Assembly (NCBI RefSeq): GCF_001704155.1
Contig: NZ_CP016294.1
Location: forward strand, 38,501-102,500
Direction: 5' to 3'
DNA: 64,000 nucleotides
Origin: Stenotrophomonas rhizophila
GTDB taxonomy: Bacteria > Pseudomonadota > Gammaproteobacteria > Xanthomonadales > Xanthomonadaceae
This document shows, piece after piece, positions 38,698 to 48,338 of this stretch. The position numbers and the translations under genes are program-made. A model generated the notes under the pieces. It saw nothing but the letters and a program-made list of their open reading frames with translations, ran no database searches and was not told the origin of the DNA. Each line of letters opens with the position of its first letter. Position 1 is the first letter of the stretch.

Positions 38698-40478
38698 AGG
38701 TCCGCTCCCACGCTCAGGTACAGCTGGAACTTCGAATCCGGATTGTTCAGACCGTGCGCGATGTCCACGCGCACCGGACCCACCGGTGATTTCCAGCGCA
38801 CGCCGAAGCCCACGCCGGTATGCAGGTCGATGGTGTTGTCGAACGCGCTGCCGGTATCGACGAACACCGCGCCGCCCCACGGCCCGCCCTTGAAGTAGTG
38901 CTCATACTCGGCCGAGGCGGTCACCAGGTTCTTGGCACCCAGTGCGAATTTATCCGGCGGAGGCGTGCGCGGGCCTACTTCACGGAACGCGTAACCGCGG
39001 ATGCTGCGGTCGCCACCGGCGAAGAAGCGCAGGCTGGGGGGCATCGCCACCAGGTCGCTGGTCCAGGTGGTACCCCCTTCGCCGCGCAGGATCAGGCGGT
39101 CGGCATCGCCGACCGGAATGAACCAGCGCAGCATCACGCTGGCCTGCACGAAACTGGTATCCGAACCTGCGCCTTCGATGCCGCCACGCATGGTGGCGCT
39201 GCCACTGATGCCCTTGCGCGGGGCCAGGCGGTCATCGACATTCACGTAGTCGGCCACCAGCTGCGGATACACCAGCGTGGAGGTGTTGTAGATCGCGTTG
39301 GTGAATTCGGTGCCCGAGGCATAGCGCCAGCGCTCGCGCAGGGCGTTGATCGAGGCGATGGCCGTCCAGTTCTCGTTGATCTCGCCGCTGCGGCTGCCGA
39401 TCAGCTTGAAGTTGCGAAGGTCGATGTAGTCGGTCTGCTCGTCATACGCGCTGGCGGTGAGCCCGTACCACCCGTCCAGCCACTTGAACGCCGGGATCCG
39501 GTAGGTGGTGACAAGACTCTTGCGCTTCTGCGCGTAGTCCAGCTGGGTGTTCATCTTGTGGCCGCGGCTGTTGAGGAAGCGCCGCTCCAGGCCGCCGCGC
39601 ACACCGGCGCCGCTTTCGCTGCCGTAGCTGATACCGGCCGTGTAGATGCTGCGCTTGGCCCGGGTCAGGGTGACATCCACCGGCACGTTGCCGTTCTCGT
39701 CGGCCTGGTCCGGCTGCGGCTGGATGTCGATGACGCTGAAGTAATCCAGCTTGGTCAGCGATTCGCGCAGGCGGTCCAGCTTGCCTTCGTGGAAGTAACT
39801 GCCCTTTTCCCAGTACACCAGCGGGTCGAACAGGCGCTCCACGAAGTAATCCTGGTGGAAGCGGATATCGCCCATGTTGTAGCGGCGGCCGCTGTCCCAG
39901 GTGAGATCGATGTCGGCGGCATTCTCGGCGCGGGTGATCTCGACCCGGCGCTGGGTGAAATCGGCATCGAAGTAGCCACGTTCGGCCAGGCGCCGGGTGA
40001 TGGTCACGCGGCTGGCGTCGTACAGCGTGTGCTCGAAGCGCTGGCCCTTGCGCGGCCGGAAGTTCTCCAGGTCTTCCTGCAGGTACTGGTCCAGCTGGGC
40101 CGGACCGGTGATGTCTATGTTCTCGCGCCGCACCAGGGTGGGCGGACCACGATCGACATGGATCACCACGCGCAGGTTCTCGCCTTCGCGCGGGCTTTCC
40201 ACCGTGATCACCGGGTTGTAGTAGCCGAATGGTTCCAGCGCGCGCCGGGTCTGGCGCTCGGCCTGCGACAGCAGGTATTCCAGCCGCGACTCGCCCTGTT
40301 CCTTGCCAATGGTGTCGTACAGCGACAGCGAGACTTCGATGTTCTCGATCATCTCGGCATCGTCGTCCCTGTCCAGGCCGGTGATGTCCACCTTCTCGAT
40401 GGTGCCGCGCGCATGCGCGGTCGAGGCGATGGCCAGCGACAGGAACATCAGTGGCAGGGCGTATTTCAGTGAAATCAT
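38694..40478 (-). CDS. tamA: Translocation and assembly module subunit TamA (Omp85 family)
   Basis: 594 residues from the ATG at 40478; a TTG two codons earlier is also possible. A signal peptide ends near IASTAHA. Three POTRA domains follow (about 25-270; TIEKVDITGLDRDDDAEM, GYYNPVITVESPREG, ERGYFDADFTQRRVEI). A C-terminal 16-strand Omp85 barrel has the L6 motif region FAGGDRSIRGYAFREVGP (VRGF/Y-type) and ends FQLYLSVGADL. It works with TamB in the outer membrane and is translationally coupled to it. Size fits the family (E. coli 577). Confidence 0.96.
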   Translation of the reverse strand: MISLKYALPLMFLSLAIASTAHARGTIEKVDITGLDRDDDAEMIENIEVSLSLYDTIGKEQGESRLEYLLSQAERQTRRALEPFGYYNPVITVESPREGENLRVVIHVDRGPPTLVRRENIDITGPAQLDQYLQEDLENFRPRKGQRFEHTLYDASRVTITRRLAERGYFDADFTQRRVEITRAENAADIDLTWDSGRRYNMGDIRFHQDYFVERLFDPLVYWEKGSYFHEGKLDRLRESLTKLDYFSVIDIQPQPDQADENGNVPVDVTLTRAKRSIYTAGISYGSESGAGVRGGLERRFLNSRGHKMNTQLDYAQKRKSLVTTYRIPAFKWLDGWYGLTASAYDEQTDYIDLRNFKLIGSRSGEINENWTAIASINALRERWRYASGTEFTNAIYNTSTLVYPQLVADYVNVDDRLAPRKGISGSATMRGGIEGAGSDTSFVQASVMLRWFIPVGDADRLILRGEGGTTWTSDLVAMPPSLRFFAGGDRSIRGYAFREVGPRTPPPDKFALGAKNLVTASAEYEHYFKGGPWGGAVFVDTGSAFDNTIDLHTGVGFGVRWKSPVGPVRVDIAHGLNNPDSKFQLYLSVGADL

Positions 40479-40533
40479 GGGCAACAGGATAGCCGGACGG
40501 GTCGATCACGCAACAACGGGGGCCGCCAGGGGC

Positions 40534-41061
40534 TCACCCAAGCTGGTCGAGGAAGGCCTGCCAGTCGCGCGGCGGCGACACGAAGATTTCATAGACCCCG
40601 CTGCCCTGGCCCGATTCGATGCACAGGGTGAAGAAGCGTGGGGGCGCGTGCGTGTCGTCCGGGTCGGGCTGGCAGACGAAGTAGCTGTCCGCTCCGCCCT
40701 GCGTATCGCGCATGCCGATCACCTGCACATCCGGCTGCAGGCCCAGGTTGATGGCATCCCATGCCACGCCCTCCGGCGAGGTGGCCTGTTCACGCAGCAG
40801 CTTCACCGGCCCGGGACGGTAGCTGTCGTCCGGCAACCAGCCTTGGGTCAAATAGCCGGCTGCGCCTACCAGGTCGTCGGTGAGCACGCGACGGCCATAG
40901 GCTTCGAAATTCAGTTCAGGGTCGCGCAGCGTGGTGAGCGTGTGCTCCTGCGCGGCGGAAAGCAGCGAGGCTGCCGTACCGGCGATGCCCACCGGAGCGC
41001 GAGGATGATGGGGGCTCAGCAGGTTCAGTGGCGCACCGGGTCCGCTCCGTTCGATCTGCAT
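40534..41061 (-). CDS. Small hypothetical protein, candidate immunity protein
   Basis: 175 residues from the ATG at 41061 with GGAAGAAAA just upstream. I do not recognise the family. It is soluble with no signal peptide; the body reads as alternating helices and strands (LSAAQEHTLTTLRDPELNFEAY-type helix first, then DSYFVCQPDPDD, RFFTLCIESGQGSGVYEIF, and a terminal helix DWQAFLDQL). It begins 150 bases after the 2285-residue protein on the same strand, exactly where an immunity gene is expected in polymorphic toxin loci. That role is inferred from position only. Its other neighbour is tamA, unrelated in function. Confidence 0.65.
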   Translation of the reverse strand: MQIERSGPGAPLNLLSPHHPRAPVGIAGTAASLLSAAQEHTLTTLRDPELNFEAYGRRVLTDDLVGAAGYLTQGWLPDDSYRPGPVKLLREQATSPEGVAWDAINLGLQPDVQVIGMRDTQGGADSYFVCQPDPDDTHAPPRFFTLCIESGQGSGVYEIFVSPPRDWQAFLDQLG

Positions 41062-41211
41062 GTTTTCTTCCAGGGATATCGGCACGGCGGCACAGGCGGG
41101 GAGATGATCGCCGTTGCCGCGCTGTGTCAGCGTGAAGGGAATGTTGGCTGCCGCCCGGAACGGGCGGCGGGCACGCTCCACCACGTGCCCGCCAACCATG
41201 TGCTGCCGGGC

Positions 41212-44200
41212 TTACAAGCCTCCGTCGTCCAGATCGGTCGGCAGCCAAAGGCGCGGCACCGGCAGGTCGCTCTCACGGGGCGGGTTGCGCAGCAGTTCTG
41301 CCTCGGCCGCCTCGCGGCGCGCCGGATCGGCCTTGTCCAGCAATGCACTGCGGATTCCGGCACGAACCGCATCGATGTCCTCGCCGGCCGCCTCCCATTG
41401 CGCCCGGGTGCGCTGCAGCTCGCGCTCCACCATGAGGCCCAGGCGCCATTCGGTGCGTTCCGGGTTGTCGACGAAGTGGTAATAGACCCGCGTCTTCACG
41501 TTGGGCAGCACCTCCATCAAGGCCTCAATTCGCCGGTTACAGCTGGTGGTGCAGGGATGCATGGCCGTCACCGCAGTCCACTTGCCGTCCACCGCCGGCA
41601 CCGGGGTGTTGACGTCTGCACGGAGGGCGGCGGCCAGCTCCGGTGCCGCAGCGGTCATCTGGTTGACCAGCTCGTCCATGACCTTGCCCTCGCTGCAGGA
41701 ACGGACCTCGAACACCCGATAGGGCCCCGGCGTGAGCGCGCGGACATTGGATGGCAGCAGCTGCGCGTCGCCAAGCAGCTTCTGCATCGACTCGGGCAGC
41801 GCACTGCGCGGCAGCGCCTCAAGCTGGTTGGCGTCCAGGTCGCGCAACCGCACCCAGCCGGCGGTGCCGTCAGCGCCCACCGGACCGATCCGCGCGCGCA
41901 GGTCCTCGTCGGTGAGGATCACCAGCCCGGAGCCGCGGGCACGTTCGCTGCTGGTGGTCAGCAGGTCGGCACCCATTGCATAGTCCGAGCGGAAGCGATC
42001 GTGCGGCGGAATGGGCGTTTCGGTGCGCTGCTTGCCCTTGCCCTTGTAGCTTTTCTCGACCTGGTCATCGGCCACGAACACGCGCCGGATCGGTGTGGTG
42101 CCCACATACCCGCTCCCTTTCATCCATGCTACCGGGGGCCCGCTGTACGCGCCGCCCTGCAGTGGGAAAGCCGGCAGCGACAACGGTTCGCCATTGAAGC
42201 GCAGGTCCTCCAGCGCATAGGTCATGAAGTTCTTGACCCGGAAGTTGCGCTCGTGCATCAGGTCCATTGTCGCCAGCTCGGCAATGCGCGCCAGCTTGGG
42301 CTCCGGCAGCGACTTGCCCTGCGCCTGCAGCGCGCGCTTCTCGGCCTTCAATGCCTCCGACTCGGCCAGCAACGCGCGGATGCCGGCGTATTCCTGCTCG
42401 GCGCGCTCGTGCAGCTGGTAGAGCTGATGGTTGACCGCGTCGCGGGTGGCTACCTCCTCCTGGGTCAGGGACACGCCTGCGGGCGGATCACACGTGTCCA
42501 GGCCGCGCTTGACCCGCGCCCCGGGCAGCGCGCGCGGCAGCGTGCACGCGCGCAGCAGCGGGGTCTGCTTCATGTGGTCGACCACCGCGCGGCGCAACCC
42601 GTCGGGGGTCGACAACGGCTGCCGCTCGGTGGCGTCCAGCTGCGCGAAGATTCCCTCCTCCCAGCTCTGCACGGGGTTGCCGCTGCCATCGGCAACCGGG
42701 ATGTAAGGCCGACCATCGCCGCCGAAGGCCAGCTGCCCGGCCATGCCGTCCCGCGAGGGATGACGGAACACGAGCATCGCCGCATCGCTGGTGGCACCGG
42801 CGGTAACACTCCAGTCCCGTCCCGGCACGATGGCCTGCAGGTGGCTGCCCAGCAGCTGCACTTCCGACAGCGAGCGGATACGCCCGCCCACCACCGCTTC
42901 CCGCTGCTGCCTCCGCGAACGGTTGCCGAGCACGTCGGCCACCTTGGCCGCGGTCTGCTGCGGGAACAGCCAGGACTCGGCATGCTGTTTTAGCTCGCGA
43001 TCGCTGTCGACCAGGGCCTGCGCTTCGGCCCGGGTCAGCGCCGGGTAGTGCTTGACCAGGTTGTCTGCAGCCGCGGGCAGGCGATGCTGCATGGCGGCCC
43101 AGCGCTGCCAGGTCTGCAGGCTCTGCGCGGGTGCGGCGGCGATGGTGTGCGCCAATGCTTCGCGCACCGCCGTCATCAGCGTGTCCTGGCTGGCGTCCGC
43201 CTCCAATCCCAGGCGCGCGAGCAGCGCCTGCTCGTCGGCTGCGTCAACCAGCGCTTCCAGCGTAGGCAGCGTGCGCGCATCGTCCGTGCGGACGAATACG
43301 CCGACCGGCCCGTTTCCGAAACGTGCTCCGCGCGTCCAGTCGCCGACTTCCTCGATGTAGGTTTCCACGCTGCGCCCGTTGCCGAGGGCGGGCGTATCGG
43401 CCCATGCCCGCAGGATCATGGCTTCATCGCCGGGCAGGCCCAGCGTGTCGGGCGCATCGACGATCTGCTGGATGCGCGCTTTCATGCTCAGCTCGCGCAC
43501 CGTCTGCAGCAGGTCGGTGTCCGGCCGTTGCTTGAGGGTAAGGAACCCGAACACCGCCTCCAGCTCATCAAGTTTGGCCGGCGGCAGCATCCCGGCCTCG
43601 GGCACCGCCTTGACCCACTCCGGCCTGTCCAGCATCGACGCCGGGGTGGTGGTTCCGCGAAGGGACGGCCGCTGGTCCATGCGGCGCCACTGGCCCTGCT
43701 GGTAGCGTACCGGCGCACCGGCCGCATCCGCGTCGAGCGGATCGCGCAGGCGGCGCACGCCGTGGGGGTCCAGCCAGGTTTCCACGAAGGCACCTTCGTG
43801 CCGCACGAATTCGCGCCCGTTCTGCCGATACAGCGTGCCGCCACCCCGTTCCTCGCGGGTCAGCATCGGCGCCTCGTCCAGGGCCGTGCGCGGGACCGCC
43901 AGTGCGTCGGTGAGCACGCCGCTGCGGTCGAACGCGCGACCCTGCGCCTTCCACTCCACCAGTGCCCGCGCGGCCTCGGCGGGGGTTCGCATCGCGCCGC
44001 GCCCGAGGCGGAACAGCATGGCCGGAATGGCGCTAATGGCGCTGACCTGGGCGATGTCCGCGGCATCCAACAGCCCGCCGCCCAGCTCAAGGATGGCGGC
44101 ATCCCTGTCACCGCGCTCCAGTTGATCGACGCCCGCACGGATGCTCTCCGCAACCAGCGCCAGCGTGCCCGCCACGCACAGCGCAGCGCCCGCGCCGGCG

Positions 44201-47200
44201 GTGGCCAGCGAGCACACCGCGCCGACACCGATCGCACCGATCAGCTTGAGGGTGTCGCCCAGCCGTTCCAGCTGGCTCAGCGTCATTTCGTCCACATCGC
44301 CCATGCGCGCGGCGATGAGCGCGGCGGCCGCTGCCGTGGGGCCGCGCGTGGCCACGAACCCGACGGGGAGGCTTCGCGAGGTGGCGGTGTGCTGGAACAT
44401 CGCCGCCAGGTCCGGATGATGCCGGTACTGGGCGCGGGCGCGGATGTAGCCCTCGGCGTCGGGCTGGCGCAGCCATTCGCCAAAGGCGCGCTCATCCAGC
44501 AGGCGATCACCGTGCGCGGTGTCGGGCAGGAATACATGGCACCCACGCGGGGTACGGATGGCCCACAGTCCCACGATGGCATGGCCCTTGAGCGTCACCC
44601 CCTGCAACGTGGAAGCCCGCGTGCCGACCGTATCCAGGTTGGCATGCGCGGTCTTCAGCGCGGCATGCGTGGCGGCATCCAACGCACCGTCCTGCCGGGC
44701 AACCTCGATCATCCACGCGGTGCGGGCCCGGATCTGGTTGCCCAATGCAGTGGCGAACGCCTGTCCTTCCGCAGTGCCCGGCAGCGCACGCAGGTGGTCG
44801 AGATAGGCGTCCGCCAGCCGGTTGCTGTCTGCGAAGTCCTCCAGCACTCCGCAGATCGCGCGGCGCAGCGCCGGATCCTGCAAGGCTCCGCTCAGCGCGT
44901 CATCCCTGCTCAACGCGCCCTCCGCGTCGCGCCGGTGGGCCACCATCTGCATCGCGTCCAGGGTCTCATCGTCCAGCCACGACGCCGCTGCCAGCCGCGC
45001 ATTGGGCAGGCCTGCAGCGTCCGGCGACCAGTCCGGCAGGTTGCCCGGCATCGCCGGGCGGCGCAGCCCATGCTGCTGCCAGCCGCGCGTGGCCCAGTCG
45101 GTCAGGTCCATCTCCTGGCCGCCGACACGCAGCCGCACCTGGTCCGGATCGAACCCTTCCAGCGAGCCCTGCAGGCCCGCCATGCGCAATGCAAGCTGCA
45201 TCGCCTCGGTCACACTGGCATGCGCATGCTGGCGCAGGGACTGCAGCGCACTGTCCTGCTGCTGGCGGTACGCCGTTTCAGCTGCCACGTTGGCGATGCC
45301 CAGCGGGCTCCAGCGCAATCGATTGCGCTCCAGGCGCTCGTTCGCCAGTGCCTCGCCGTGTTCGACCAGCGCGTCGGCCCACTGCTGGCGGTTCCCTGCC
45401 GCCTCGTCAACCGGCGCGAACGCCAGCTTGAAACTCTCAATGGGGTTCCACGCCTGCGGCCCGCGCTGGCCGCTCTGGTAGCGTGCCAGCCGCGCTTCCC
45501 ATGACTGCACCAGCCCGCGCACGGCGACGCGCTGGCCTGGCAGCGCGGCCTGCACGATGTCGTCGGCCAGCGTGCGGTCAATACCGCCGTCGCCCGCGAA
45601 CGCGCCCGTGCGGGCACGCTGGGTGTCCAGGAACTGGCGGAACGCGCTTTCATCGCCGAAGGCCTGGAAGCGGGCAAGGTCCGCGCGGTACAGCACCACC
45701 TGCCCGTGCAGGCCCGGCTCACCGGCACTGCGCAGCACCAGGTAGTTCGGCACCTGCACGGTCACGGGCGTGCCGTTGGGCAGACGGTCGGTGTAGGTCA
45801 ACGTGGCGCGTTCGACCGCGCCGGTTCCCTGCAGGAACCCCAGCACCACGTCGGCTCCGCGTCGGTGCGCGCTGCCGCTGCCCAGCACGCCCTGCGCCTT
45901 GGCCTTGAGGGCATCGATGACCAGCCGCGACTGCAGCGCGCGGCTCAGCGCTGGCCGTACCTGCTCGGCCGCTGCCGTGATTCGCGCGCGGAGGCCCTCG
46001 ATATCGGTACCGCTGACGAAGCGGGCCAGCGTCGCCTGTTCGACTGCCGACACCGGCAGGTCACCGCGCAGGAACGAGGCGCCCGCGTGGTCGTCGCGTC
46101 CCATGCAGAACTGCAGCAGTGGCAGGCGATCATCCACCGTCATCCCGGCCACGCGGACGGACGGCAGGCGCACCTCGATATCGCGCCACTCCCCGCTCCA
46201 GCCCACGTCCTGCAGGACGGCGCTGATCGTCGCATCCGTCGCCGCTTCCACCGCTGCCAACGCCGGCGTGAGCGTGCGCAACGCCTGCCATTGGCTCACC
46301 AGCAGTTCCTGCTCCGATGCCGGTAGTGTCGCAACCCAGGCCCAGCCCGGATGGGTGGCGAGGTCGCGGGCGACCGCCACCGACCATACGCGTGCCGTCT
46401 GCGCCTGCTGCATCAGTGCGGGGTCGGCGCGAAGTGCTTCCAGCTGCTCGGGCGATACTCCCTGAAGCTGCCCGGCAGTGACGTCGCGGGCAACGGGCAG
46501 TGCGCCATCCGTGTCGGGGGCTGCGCGGCGCACCCGCGCACCGCGTGGCGCCGGATCGAGATCGCCCAGCAGCAGGTCCAGCCCGGTACCCCACTGGCCA
46601 TCTGGCAGCGCCACCACCTCGACGGCCAGCTGTTCGGCCAGCGCGATCGGCGCGGCGGCGGCGGTGTCTGGCCAGAAATAGCGCTTCAAGCCCATCACTG
46701 CCGCACCCGCACCGGTTACCGTCGCTGCCGCTGCCAGCGCCAGCCGCGTCCGTCGCAGGTTAGGGAACATGCGCGCGGTGCTAGCCGCTCCCGTCGCCAC
46801 TTCAACTGCTTCGGGCGACATCAGCGGCTCGGTCACCACCTCGCGCAGCGACGAGCCGCCCATCAACGTCATTTCCACCGGCGGGGGCGCCTGCGGCACC
46901 GCCTGGAAGCCGCTCCACGCGGCCTGTCGCAGCATGGCAATACCCGCACCCAGCCCGGCCAGCAAGCCCCCTTGCAGGGGCGATGCCGGCGAGCGCGCGG
47001 CGTCGCCCGGCGCTACGGCAGGGTGGCCAGGCAGCGGGGTGGCGACCGTTCCGCCGACGCATGGCGCGCCGGGGGGGCGCGCCGCCTCCAGGTCGGGCGT
47101 GCTGCCATGCCAGTCCGGCACCACCGCCTCTCGGCGGTCCACCGCCTTCTGGTGCAGGATACGCGCCTGCTTTTCCGCCTTGGTCAGCTTGTTCCTGGGC

Positions 47201-48069
47201 GCGGCCAGAACATCGCCCTCGGCACGGTGAGTCGGTTGCAACAGCGCGCCGCCCACCCCGTTCAACACGGCAACGCGCTGCCAGTGATTGGGCAGCTCGG
47301 CTATGAACCGGGCCATGCCCTGCAGCGGTGCCATTGGTCGGGGCAGCGCGCGTTGCACCTGCCAGAGCAGTGCGGCCACCGCGAGCGCCGACACCAGGTG
47401 ACCGCCGCCAAGGGTGGGGCGCAGCTGCGCGTCGGCCTGTGCGATCTGCTCATGCAGGGTCCACAGGCTGGCCCGCAGTGTTTCGGGCAACGACTGCACC
47501 AGCGCGTCGAACTGCTCATGACTGCGCAGCGACGGAAGCGCCGCCGCCAATGACGGCAACACGGCGGCCACGCTGCCCCACGTGCCGGTGAATACGCTGC
47601 GGGCGAGCTGGCCTGCGGTCATCGCGCTGCTGGCCCAGCCGGGCAGTTCGGCCATCAGTGTGGTCCACGCTGCCCGCGTCAACGCGCTGTCCAGCGTGTT
47701 GATGCCCAGGTGGCGCAGCATCGCCACATCGCGACCTCGCGCGGCAAGCGCCTGCTCCATCCGCTGGGTGATGGCGTCGCGTTCTACCGGCGTGGTGGCA
47801 GCGGCGATGTACTTTTTCATCGTCCACGCCAGCGCGGCGCGTTCCGGCGCTTCTGTTTCGAGGATCGCATCATGCACCGCCCTCTCACGCGGGGTCAGCA
47901 CAACATCCAGTGCGGTGGCTTCCCGCGGATACGGCGATGTCGCATTGCTTACATGGGTGGGGGTATTTGCGCCTGTCCCAGCCGCATCCTGCGCCACAGG
48001 CTCGTTGGCCGGTGCGTTGAACGGGTTGAAGGTAGACAAGGCGCCAGCGGCGCGATCGAAGATGGGCAT
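41212..48069 (-). CDS. Giant putative polymorphic toxin with deaminase-like C-terminus
   Basis: 2285 residues with no signal peptide. The bulk resembles the large dermonecrotic-toxin-like (DUF6543-type) proteins of Pseudomonas: LHGQVVLYRADLARFQAFGD, VRLRVGGQEMDLTDW, ASWLDDETLDAMQMV, GCHVFLPDTAHGDRLLDE. Hydrophobic stretches occur near residues 435-465 and about 1270-1305 (IGVGAVCSLATAGAGAAL) and may act in membrane passage. Near the end, RSCSEGKVMDE (Cys2125, Glu2127) and MHPCTTSCNRR (Cys2173, Cys2177) reproduce the CxE...PCx2-4C zinc and proton-shuttle signature of the nucleoside/nucleic-acid deaminase fold, found in many bacterial toxins. A charged helical tail follows. No VgrG/PAAR/RHS, XVIPCD or two-partner signal is seen, so delivery is unknown. 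Confidence 0.8.
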   Translation of the reverse strand: MPIFDRAAGALSTFNPFNAPANEPVAQDAAGTGANTPTHVSNATSPYPREATALDVVLTPRERAVHDAILETEAPERAALAWTMKKYIAAATTPVERDAITQRMEQALAARGRDVAMLRHLGINTLDSALTRAAWTTLMAELPGWASSAMTAGQLARSVFTGTWGSVAAVLPSLAAALPSLRSHEQFDALVQSLPETLRASLWTLHEQIAQADAQLRPTLGGGHLVSALAVAALLWQVQRALPRPMAPLQGMARFIAELPNHWQRVAVLNGVGGALLQPTHRAEGDVLAAPRNKLTKAEKQARILHQKAVDRREAVVPDWHGSTPDLEAARPPGAPCVGGTVATPLPGHPAVAPGDAARSPASPLQGGLLAGLGAGIAMLRQAAWSGFQAVPQAPPPVEMTLMGGSSLREVVTEPLMSPEAVEVATGAASTARMFPNLRRTRLALAAAATVTGAGAAVMGLKRYFWPDTAAAAPIALAEQLAVEVVALPDGQWGTGLDLLLGDLDPAPRGARVRRAAPDTDGALPVARDVTAGQLQGVSPEQLEALRADPALMQQAQTARVWSVAVARDLATHPGWAWVATLPASEQELLVSQWQALRTLTPALAAVEAATDATISAVLQDVGWSGEWRDIEVRLPSVRVAGMTVDDRLPLLQFCMGRDDHAGASFLRGDLPVSAVEQATLARFVSGTDIEGLRARITAAAEQVRPALSRALQSRLVIDALKAKAQGVLGSGSAHRRGADVVLGFLQGTGAVERATLTYTDRLPNGTPVTVQVPNYLVLRSAGEPGLHGQVVLYRADLARFQAFGDESAFRQFLDTQRARTGAFAGDGGIDRTLADDIVQAALPGQRVAVRGLVQSWEARLARYQSGQRGPQAWNPIESFKLAFAPVDEAAGNRQQWADALVEHGEALANERLERNRLRWSPLGIANVAAETAYRQQQDSALQSLRQHAHASVTEAMQLALRMAGLQGSLEGFDPDQVRLRVGGQEMDLTDWATRGWQQHGLRRPAMPGNLPDWSPDAAGLPNARLAAASWLDDETLDAMQMVAHRRDAEGALSRDDALSGALQDPALRRAICGVLEDFADSNRLADAYLDHLRALPGTAEGQAFATALGNQIRARTAWMIEVARQDGALDAATHAALKTAHANLDTVGTRASTLQGVTLKGHAIVGLWAIRTPRGCHVFLPDTAHGDRLLDERAFGEWLRQPDAEGYIRARAQYRHHPDLAAMFQHTATSRSLPVGFVATRGPTAAAAALIAARMGDVDEMTLSQLERLGDTLKLIGAIGVGAVCSLATAGAGAALCVAGTLALVAESIRAGVDQLERGDRDAAILELGGGLLDAADIAQVSAISAIPAMLFRLGRGAMRTPAEAARALVEWKAQGRAFDRSGVLTDALAVPRTALDEAPMLTREERGGGTLYRQNGREFVRHEGAFVETWLDPHGVRRLRDPLDADAAGAPVRYQQGQWRRMDQRPSLRGTTTPASMLDRPEWVKAVPEAGMLPPAKLDELEAVFGFLTLKQRPDTDLLQTVRELSMKARIQQIVDAPDTLGLPGDEAMILRAWADTPALGNGRSVETYIEEVGDWTRGARFGNGPVGVFVRTDDARTLPTLEALVDAADEQALLARLGLEADASQDTLMTAVREALAHTIAAAPAQSLQTWQRWAAMQHRLPAAADNLVKHYPALTRAEAQALVDSDRELKQHAESWLFPQQTAAKVADVLGNRSRRQQREAVVGGRIRSLSEVQLLGSHLQAIVPGRDWSVTAGATSDAAMLVFRHPSRDGMAGQLAFGGDGRPYIPVADGSGNPVQSWEEGIFAQLDATERQPLSTPDGLRRAVVDHMKQTPLLRACTLPRALPGARVKRGLDTCDPPAGVSLTQEEVATRDAVNHQLYQLHERAEQEYAGIRALLAESEALKAEKRALQAQGKSLPEPKLARIAELATMDLMHERNFRVKNFMTYALEDLRFNGEPLSLPAFPLQGGAYSGPPVAWMKGSGYVGTTPIRRVFVADDQVEKSYKGKGKQRTETPIPPHDRFRSDYAMGADLLTTSSERARGSGLVILTDEDLRARIGPVGADGTAGWVRLRDLDANQLEALPRSALPESMQKLLGDAQLLPSNVRALTPGPYRVFEVRSCSEGKVMDELVNQMTAAAPELAAALRADVNTPVPAVDGKWTAVTAMHPCTTSCNRRIEALMEVLPNVKTRVYYHFVDNPERTEWRLGLMVERELQRTRAQWEAAGEDIDAVRAGIRSALLDKADPARREAAEAELLRNPPRESDLPVPRLWLPTDLDDGGL

Positions 48070-48272
48070 GCGGCAGAACTTCCATGCGAAGCGGGGGCGA
48101 GCCGCGCAGGACGCACGCGACGTGTCGGTGCCGCGTGGAAGTGCGGCGCCGGATGATCACGCGGCGCCGGGAAATGCCGATTGCACGAATTTATCGTTTT
48201 CTGATTTTTCCTAAGAAACGCTCAATCAATATTCAGATTGATTGCAGTTTTCGTCGCATTCGAGCAAATGCG
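48070..48272 (-). promoter_or_regulatory. AT-rich promoter region of the giant toxin-like gene
   Basis: About 200 bases without a gene. 48180-48262 is strikingly AT-rich for this genome (TTTATCGTTTTCTGATTTTTCC, AATCAATATTCAGATTG), the usual character of an H-NS-type-silenced or acquired promoter. I cannot assign -35/-10 boxes with confidence. Confidence 0.45.
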
Positions 48273-48309
48273 CATAAAAAGAAAGCGCCCGAACCAGTCG
48301 GGCGCTTTC
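48273..48309 (-). terminator. Intrinsic terminator of glyQS
   Basis: A 12-bp perfect stem (48281-48292 with 48298-48309, loop of five) is followed on the minus strand by TTTTTATG. It lies 30 bases after the glyS stop codon and should isolate glyQS from the toxin-like gene. Confidence 0.92.
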
Positions 48310-48338
48310 AAGGGTGAGACGCGATAAGGCTGTTGCCG

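Noticed and set aside
41212..41600. X-T4SS effector (XVIPCD) C-terminus on the giant toxin
   Set aside because: The C-terminus has the deaminase-type signature and a charged tail, not the Gln-rich XVIPCD with its conserved motifs.
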